Below, piece by piece: positions 39,765 to 44,923 of a DNA stretch of 44,923 nt. A program made the translations under genes and the position numbers. Each line of letters starts with the position of its first letter. Positions within the stretch are counted from its first letter, which is position 1. A model generated the notes under the pieces. The model was given only the letters and a program-made list of their open reading frames with translations, made no database searches and was not told the DNA's origin. Source of the stretch: Patescibacteria group bacterium (GTDB taxonomy: Bacteria > Patescibacteriota > Patescibacteriia > Patescibacteriales > WJLG01); NCBI GenBank assembly GCA_028707065.1, contig JAQTUZ010000012.1, positions 1-44,923 of the forward strand, in the 5' to 3' direction.

Positions 39765-41276
39765 TTACTGTCCGATTATCTCCTGATAAAGGACTGCTTC
39801 GTTTTTGAGCAAAAATGCCGGAGTGAATAATTCGTGCCACTCTTCCATAATTTTGATATCGCCGATCTGGTCGGCACGGAATAATTTTTCCAGAGCGATA
39901 TTATATATTTTGACCTGTGCATCGCCGATATCCAGGAATTCGGAAACGCGCAAGGCACTCAGGGGGATGAATTCCTCAATTGAGACAACCTTCGTTTCTT
40001 TTTGAAGAATCCGGGCGGTTTTTCGGAGAAGTTCCAATGATACTTCAAAGGAGGAAGCTATTGTTTCCCTTATTTCCATCCTTTCTTTAGATGGTTCAAA
40101 AACGTTGAAAGAGGCAAGTTGAACAATCCGGTAGACGTCCTCATAGCCTAAACCGAATTCTTCGTTGCACAAATGCTTTTTCAGGAATTCCTTTACTTCG
40201 CTGGAGGCATATACTCCGCGCGATTCGTAGATTTCCTTAAGCATGTTATCCGGGTAAACGTTAATGCGGCCAATGACGCCGGATAAAGTTTTTAAAGAAT
40301 CAGCGACCGTGTGGAAGAGATCAGGCCAGGCGACTCTTTCTATCCGCGATTGGTGGATCGCTCTTTCTTCCCAGGTTTTAATGCAATCGGTGATCATATC
40401 CGCATAACGTTTGGCCATTACACCATTGCCCTCAATACCTTCAGTACGAATGGTATTTTTTTTGTGCGGCATGGCCGAAGAACCCTTTTGTTTTTTAGTG
40501 AACGGTTCTTGCATCAGCGGATTTCCGCTTCGGGCCGACAGGCGGATGTCATTTGCGATTTTATCCACCACTTGAACGACATTGCTCAGGGCGTTCGCAA
40601 TTGGCGCAAAAAGGACACGGGGCAGAATTTGCGTAGCGCCATAGAACGGAACAAATCCCAAAATTCGCAGGGCTTCTTTTTCCACTTCCGGAGGAATGCT
40701 GCCATACTTGCCGATGGCGCCGGAAAGTTTCGAATATTTTAGATTTGCACGGGTTTGACGGAGCGTTTCACGGGCAACCTGAAGTTCCCTCAGCCAGGTT
40801 AAGCCGCGAGAACCTTCAGTCTGCAGCTCGGCTTCCTGGCCATGAGTTCTGGCGTTCATAATCGTGTAGCGAAAAGCAATGCAAAAACCTTTGATGGTTT
40901 TTTCCAGCTCATCAAAGAGCAGGTCGATTACCTCCAGAGATTCGATCAGCATTCTGATGAAGGCAGATTCTTCGGTGCAATAGGAAGTGATTTTTTCGTG
41001 CACGTTTTGATGAAGAGTGATTGGCAGGCCACGCAGCCGTTCGTCAATAAAAGCATTGAGGTCGTGGTGAATTTCTTTGTCACGTTTTTTCCACCACGGA
41101 ATATCAATTGGCGAATTTAGCCAGCAATCCCTGATGGCGATAAAAATTTCTTTGACGATCATCCCCAGATTGACCCGCGCCTCGATAACGGCCAGCTCGG
41201 TTTTTTGCCAGAGCGAGAGCCTGTGTTCATCGCTGAAAATTTCAGCGATTTTTGGATTGACATACCTTTCATGCAT
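39765..41276 (-). CDS. purB: Adenylosuccinate lyase
   Basis: 503 residues. The fumarase/aspartase superfamily signature GSSAMPHKKNTIRTE lies in the middle. TMNARTHGQEAEL-like NARTHGQEAE supplies the catalytic His region, and LSGAIGKYGSIP is a further family block. The enzyme releases fumarate from SAICAR and from adenylosuccinate, so it follows PurC in IMP synthesis and also makes AMP. The start has AAGGAGGCGTT. Its partner purC-purE lies just upstream, but each has its own promoter and terminator. Confidence 0.93.
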   Translation of the reverse strand: MHERYVNPKIAEIFSDEHRLSLWQKTELAVIEARVNLGMIVKEIFIAIRDCWLNSPIDIPWWKKRDKEIHHDLNAFIDERLRGLPITLHQNVHEKITSYCTEESAFIRMLIESLEVIDLLFDELEKTIKGFCIAFRYTIMNARTHGQEAELQTEGSRGLTWLRELQVARETLRQTRANLKYSKLSGAIGKYGSIPPEVEKEALRILGFVPFYGATQILPRVLFAPIANALSNVVQVVDKIANDIRLSARSGNPLMQEPFTKKQKGSSAMPHKKNTIRTEGIEGNGVMAKRYADMITDCIKTWEERAIHQSRIERVAWPDLFHTVADSLKTLSGVIGRINVYPDNMLKEIYESRGVYASSEVKEFLKKHLCNEEFGLGYEDVYRIVQLASFNVFEPSKERMEIRETIASSFEVSLELLRKTARILQKETKVVSIEEFIPLSALRVSEFLDIGDAQVKIYNIALEKLFRADQIGDIKIMEEWHELFTPAFLLKNEAVLYQEIIGQ

Positions 41277-41337
41277 AACGCCTCCTTATAAGGTTTATGG
41301 TTTATTGTAATTTACTATCTGTTTTCAGGAACTTTTT

Positions 41338-41366
41338 AATTTATCAGAATAACGGCGATAAGTCAA
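41338..41366 (-). promoter_or_regulatory. Promoter of purB
   Basis: Minus-strand TTGACT (41366-41361), 17-bp spacer, TAAATT (41343-41338). Confidence 0.65.
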
Positions 41367-41368
41367 TT

Positions 41369-41402
41369 AAAAAAGGACTGTCTCGTAATGAGCCAGCCCT
41401 TT
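41369..41402 (-). terminator. Terminator of the PurC-PurE gene
   Basis: On the minus strand AAAGGGCTGGCTC pairs with GAGACAGTCCTTT, ending in TTTTTT. Confidence 0.75.
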
Positions 41403-41425
41403 GTTGAATGTTCAAGAAACAGAGG

Positions 41426-42751
41426 TCAGGCGACGAAATTGTCAAATTTTTCAATTTTCGATTGAAGTTGCAAGTACGCCGCCGGATTGGTTTGCGCCAG
41501 AATGCCAATTGCCGCGGCAAAGGCATTGCTTTCCGGCCAGGTGGTTAAAAGCGGAACGCCCGAGGCCAGACGGATGCTTGACCAGATGTCATCCGGAAAT
41601 TCTTCGAATTTCACTGGGCAAATGATCACTTGCCAAGCGGTATGTGCCGCGAGTATCGGTCCCAGTCCGTCGGAGCGCCCGACCGAACAGACGATCACGC
41701 CGCCTTGCGGGTAATTGGCAACGATCCGGTCCAGCATCAACAGCGAATCAACCGTGCTTTTGTGACCCGACTTAATAATGTCAAGATTGTCGACACCGGG
41801 TACGGCCGGAATTTCTTTCGGTATCGGATCACTTTCTGATCCGCGCCAGAAAACCAGCGCTTGCCTGGGCAGGGTCAGACGCGCGGACATCTCGGCGATG
41901 AACTGGTAATTACGTTCGATTATTTCCAGTTTTTTCTCGCCGAAATCGCGAAAGACCTGTTTGTCGAACTGTTCGCCGTTCTTCCAGAGCCGCCAGCTGT
42001 CGTTATCGACGACATCGGAAACGCGCATCTGATCATCAAATTCGATTTTGAAATCGATCAGGTCAAGGCCAAGAACGGCCCAGGCTTTTTCCAGGACCAG
42101 AAACGTCCGGCGGGTTATTTCTTCCAGCTTGTCGATCTGCTCCGGCGTAACTTGCCTGGGAATTTCGGAAACGCTGATGGTTGATTCTTTGGTCCAGCCG
42201 GGTTTTTTGGAATGAACCAGCTGCCATTTTTCCGCGCGGGCATCGATGATCAACGGATCGTCGATGATTTCGCTTTTGTCGCTGAATTCGCCCTCCTTGT
42301 CCCTTTCTTTCAAATTGGAAAAGACGTCGCCGAATTTCCCTTTGGTGGTCTTGAGGAAGAATTCGATCTCCAGGCGGTGAAACCGTTTCGGTTTGGTTTT
42401 GTCCGCGGTTTTTAAATCCGGATGGCGGCTCAAGTAGCTGCCGACCGCCCGGCGCCGCGCTACGACTTCCAGCGGAACCATCTTTGATTTTTTCATGATG
42501 AATTCCGTTTCCGAATGCCGTCCGCAGTAGGCTGTAGGAATGCCGCAAGCGTTCAGCAGTTCGAAAACATTGCAGGTCGTGGTGGTGGCTGAAACAGCCT
42601 TACTGTCGAATTTGCGGGTCAGCCCGGGATCATCCATTGCCGTGATATCTTTCTTGTTTCCAACGATGACCAAATCATCGTTGCCGACCATGGCAAAAAT
42701 CATTTTTGTTTTGCCTTCAACCAGCGTTTTGCCTTTTTCCGGCTTTTCCAT
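41426..42751 (-). CDS. purC: Bifunctional SAICAR synthetase / AIR carboxylase (PurC-PurE fusion, animal PAICS-like)
   Basis: 441 residues. PurC domain about 1-290: EGKTKMIF, MVPLEVVARRRAVGSYLSRH, DDPLIIDARAEKW and VLGLDLIDFKIEF. PurE domain about 300-441: IIKSGHKSTVDSL with the catalytic His, then VGRSDGLGPILAAHTAWQVI and DDIWSSIRLASGVPLLTTW. These resemble the AGRSNGLGP and VWSSLRLPSG blocks of vertebrate PAICS, which is a class II PurE using CO2 directly. The domain order also matches PAICS. Two consecutive purine steps, AIR to CAIR to SAICAR, would then sit on one chain, with purB next. AAAGGGGTGTTTC precedes the start. Confidence 0.9.
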   Translation of the reverse strand: MEKPEKGKTLVEGKTKMIFAMVGNDDLVIVGNKKDITAMDDPGLTRKFDSKAVSATTTTCNVFELLNACGIPTAYCGRHSETEFIMKKSKMVPLEVVARRRAVGSYLSRHPDLKTADKTKPKRFHRLEIEFFLKTTKGKFGDVFSNLKERDKEGEFSDKSEIIDDPLIIDARAEKWQLVHSKKPGWTKESTISVSEIPRQVTPEQIDKLEEITRRTFLVLEKAWAVLGLDLIDFKIEFDDQMRVSDVVDNDSWRLWKNGEQFDKQVFRDFGEKKLEIIERNYQFIAEMSARLTLPRQALVFWRGSESDPIPKEIPAVPGVDNLDIIKSGHKSTVDSLLMLDRIVANYPQGGVIVCSVGRSDGLGPILAAHTAWQVIICPVKFEEFPDDIWSSIRLASGVPLLTTWPESNAFAAAIGILAQTNPAAYLQLQSKIEKFDNFVA

Positions 42752-42821
42752 GAAACACCCCTTTCTTGGGTTTAGGTTTTTTTGATTAACAATGAGCCTT
42801 CCTGCTTTTAGTGAACTTTCC

Positions 42822-42851
42822 AGCTTAACAGAAAACGCCTTTAAATGTCAA
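42822..42851 (-). promoter_or_regulatory. Promoter of the PurC-PurE gene
   Basis: Minus-strand TTGACA (42851-42846), 18-bp spacer, TAAGCT (42827-42822) with an extended TG. Confidence 0.65.
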
Positions 42852-42940
42852 TTTTTGAATTTGGCGAAAACCGAGGGTCATTGCCGGAAATTCGCTTTTT
42901 TTATGGCAGTTATTGCAAAAATTCTGGCAAAAAATTCAGC

Positions 42941-42969
42941 TTAACGCCAATTTCGGCATATGCTATAAT
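42941..42969 (+). promoter_or_regulatory. Putative promoter of the histidine kinase gene
   Basis: Extended -10 TGCTATAAT (hexamer 42964-42969); the -35 is weak (TTAACG, 17-bp spacer). A leader of about 120 bases follows. Confidence 0.55.
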
Positions 42970-43005
42970 TAAAGCGACCGGAGAAATCTCATTTATATCA
43001 TTTTG

Positions 43006-43028
43006 CCAAAGCAAGATCGTTGCTTTGG
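43006..43028 (+). promoter_or_regulatory. Leader hairpin before the histidine kinase gene
   Basis: CCAAAGCAA and TTGCTTTGG pair perfectly around a 5-base loop inside the presumed leader. There is no T-run, so a regulatory or stabilising role is more likely than termination. Confidence 0.4.
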
Positions 43029-43093
43029 CCGCGAATCGGGAGTTTTAAGAGGCGATTAATTTTAAATTTACGCCGGAGGGGAAAATCAACCAA

Positions 43094-44923
43094 ATGAATA
43101 ATTGTAAAAATTCGGAAAAAGACTTTCTTGATTTTTTTGATAATGTCCCGGACGGAGTATTGCTGGTTGATATAAAAACCAAGAAGTTTTATTCCGGCAA
43201 TAAAGCGATCTGCCGCCTGCTGGGCCGCTCGCGCAAGGAATTTAAAAAATTGCGAGTCAAAGATATTCATCCCCAAGCCGTCTTGCCCCGCGTTTTGAGC
43301 TATTTTGATCGTTTGGCAAAAAGGGAAATTTCTCTGGCGAAAAATATTCCGGTAAAAAGAAAATCCGGCCGGATTTTTTATGCTGATATAAATGTTTCAG
43401 CTCCCGTAATGGTGGATGGAAAAAAATTAATGATCGGTTTTTTCCGAGATGTGACCTCGAGAAAAAGGGCCGAGGAAGAATTAGCGGCGTCAAAACAGCG
43501 GCTGGCCGATTTGGTGAATTTTTTGCCCGACGCGACCATGGCCATTAATCTGGCGGGCCGGGTGATCGCCTGGAATAGAAAGATAGAGCAGATGACCGGC
43601 GTCAAAAAAAATGAAATTTTGGGCAAGGACAATTATCTTTACGCCGTTCCTTTTTACGGCAAGCGGCGGCCGGTATTGATGGACCTTGTCCTGAAAAGAA
43701 ATAAAAAGATCGCGAAAAAATATCCTTATATTCAGAAAGAAAAAGATCAGCTTATTTCCGAGATATTTATTCCTTTGCTTTACGGCGGGAAAGGCGCTTA
43801 TCTTTGGTGTGTCGCTTCCCCGCTCTATGATGAAAATGGCAAGCTGGCCGGGGCGATCGAATCGGTCAGGGACATCACTGATCGCAAACTGGCCGAGCAA
43901 GAATTGTCCAAAAGCCGCGAGCGATTCAAGAATTTGGTCGATTTGCTGCCGCAGACGGTTTTTGAAATGGATAAGAACGGCAAATTGACCTTTGTCAATC
44001 ATTACGGTCTTGCAACTTTCGGATATGCCAAAAAAGATTTGGCCCAAAAAAAACTAAAAATCCTAGAGTTGATCGCCAAAGAAGATCGAACCAGAGCCGC
44101 TAAGATGATCTTAGAGCGGATCAAAACCAGGAAAATCGGCGCCAATGAATATTTGGCCGTAAGAAAAGACGGTAACACTTTCCCCGCGCTTGTTTATTCC
44201 AGCTATGCGGTTCAAGAAAATAAAATGGATGGGATCAGGGGTATTCTGGTCGATCTAACCAGCATTAAGAAAGTGGAGCAATCATTAAAGGAAATAGCGG
44301 CCAAGGATGAGGCGCTGTTGGGAAGCATTGCCGACGGCGTGATTGCCGTGAATAAAGAGGGAAAAATAATTTTGATAAATCAAGCCGCTTTGAAAATGCT
44401 GGGCTATACCGAAGAAGAAACGATGGGAAAAAAATGGTTTGATGTTTTGCATAAAGAAGACGAAAAGGGCAATAAGCTTCCTTTGGAAAAAAGCGATTTC
44501 GCCGCTGTCCTGAAAACGGGCCAGACTTTTTCCGCCATCACGCCCTATTATTACGTGGGAAAAAGGGGGAAGAAATTTCCGGTCTCTCGGGCGGTAGCGC
44601 CGGTTATTTTAGGAGGGGAAACGATCGGGGCCATTAATGTTTTTCGGGACATCACCGAAGAAAAAGCGCTGGATCAGGCTAAAAGCGATTTTCTTTCTTT
44701 GGCCTCGCACCAGCTGCGCACCCCGCTTTCGGCGTCAAAATGGATTTTGGAAACAATGTCGTCGCAAACCCAAGGCCTAAGCGATAAGCAAAAAAGGTAT
44801 CTGCGCGATTTGGCTATTTCCAACGAACTATTGATCGGCTTGGTGAACGGCCTCCTGGACGTGGCGCGGATCGAGGCGGGCAGGCTGTCTATTTATAAAA
44901 AATCAGTTGACATTTTGGCGCTG
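43094..44923 (+). CDS. Multi-PAS sensor histidine kinase (partial, runs off the window)
   Basis: 610 codons are open to the last base. Four PAS domains: about 8-120 (DFFDNVPDGVLLVDIKTK), 135-265 (LVNFLPDATMAINLAGRVIA), 275-395 (LVDLLPQTVFEMDKNGKLTF) and 405-525 (LLGSIADGVIAVNKEGKIIL). Most end in a conserved GxxxxxRDIT-like segment (GFFRDVTSRKRAEEELA, AIESVRDITDRKLAE). The HisKA phosphoacceptor is at SLASHQLRTPLS (His about 539); the ATPase domain lies beyond the window. No membrane segment is seen in this part, so it may be a cytoplasmic redox or ligand sensor. GGAGGGG lies 12 bases before the ATG. Confidence 0.9.
   Translation, partial: MNNCKNSEKDFLDFFDNVPDGVLLVDIKTKKFYSGNKAICRLLGRSRKEFKKLRVKDIHPQAVLPRVLSYFDRLAKREISLAKNIPVKRKSGRIFYADINVSAPVMVDGKKLMIGFFRDVTSRKRAEEELAASKQRLADLVNFLPDATMAINLAGRVIAWNRKIEQMTGVKKNEILGKDNYLYAVPFYGKRRPVLMDLVLKRNKKIAKKYPYIQKEKDQLISEIFIPLLYGGKGAYLWCVASPLYDENGKLAGAIESVRDITDRKLAEQELSKSRERFKNLVDLLPQTVFEMDKNGKLTFVNHYGLATFGYAKKDLAQKKLKILELIAKEDRTRAAKMILERIKTRKIGANEYLAVRKDGNTFPALVYSSYAVQENKMDGIRGILVDLTSIKKVEQSLKEIAAKDEALLGSIADGVIAVNKEGKIILINQAALKMLGYTEEETMGKKWFDVLHKEDEKGNKLPLEKSDFAAVLKTGQTFSAITPYYYVGKRGKKFPVSRAVAPVILGGETIGAINVFRDITEEKALDQAKSDFLSLASHQLRTPLSASKWILETMSSQTQGLSDKQKRYLRDLAISNELLIGLVNGLLDVARIEAGRLSIYKKSVDILAL

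Noticed and set aside
42845-43048. 67-codon ORF upstream of the histidine kinase
   Set aside because: It overlaps the purine promoter and the kinase promoter and has no ribosome binding site or domain.

Overview
This window reads as chromosomal DNA of a Candidate Phyla Radiation (Patescibacteria) bacterium, or something very close to one. The basis is the mix of short housekeeping genes (ruvB, queA, an S1-domain protein, ftsH, trmD, infB-rbfA, rnhB, trxB, rny, HU) with many orphan membrane or lipoprotein genes, no functional clustering on a large scale, and an extraordinary density of short palindromic repeats in intergenic DNA and even inside genes. TGA is used as a normal stop codon, so recoded lineages are unlikely. 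The taxonomic call is an inference from gene content and style.

Layout. 1-8.2 kb: a UvrD-type helicase fused to a RecB/Cas4-like nuclease, a MazG-like protein, a DUF4186 gene split by a 161-bp palindromic element, ruvB with two small membrane-protein genes, and queA. 8.2-16.4 kb: a four-S1-domain protein, two exported or orphan small genes, ftsH, a methyltransferase, trmD with two coupled small genes, and a secreted matrixin-like metalloprotease. 16.5-23.9 kb: a DHH phosphoesterase, an orphan gene, two tandem paralogous lipoproteins, then infB-rbfA and rnhB on the minus strand. 23.99-25.43 kb: two AT-rich membrane-protein genes, each bounded by integron-cassette-like ends and followed by an attC-like hairpin. 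26-30 kb: a tight run of five genes (PEP-utiliser swivel protein, HAD phosphatase, Nudix, methyltransferase-Nudix fusion, metallo-beta-lactamase fold). 30-34.7 kb: trxB, a DsbA-like lipoprotein, rny, HU. 34.9-36.6 kb: tRNA-Arg, tRNA-Met and tRNA-Lys, a decayed tRNA-Arg stuffed with palindromes, a Cys-rich YkgJ-like protein, and a tandem mosaic of tRNA 3' ends, terminators and GC-rich blocks. 36.6-44.9 kb: a second swivel protein, a serpin, a small membrane protein, purB, a PurC-PurE fusion of the animal PAICS type, and the start of a four-PAS histidine kinase that runs off the window.

Features most worth a second look are the integron-like cassette array without a visible integrase, the in-frame insertion of palindromic repeats into four conserved genes, the palindrome-split DUF4186 gene, the tRNA-derived repeat mosaic, and the animal-like PurC-PurE fusion. 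The window also shows two styles of translation start: many core genes lack a Shine-Dalgarno sequence, and at least two look leaderless, while orphan and purine genes carry textbook AAGGAGG sites behind strong TTGACA-type promoters.
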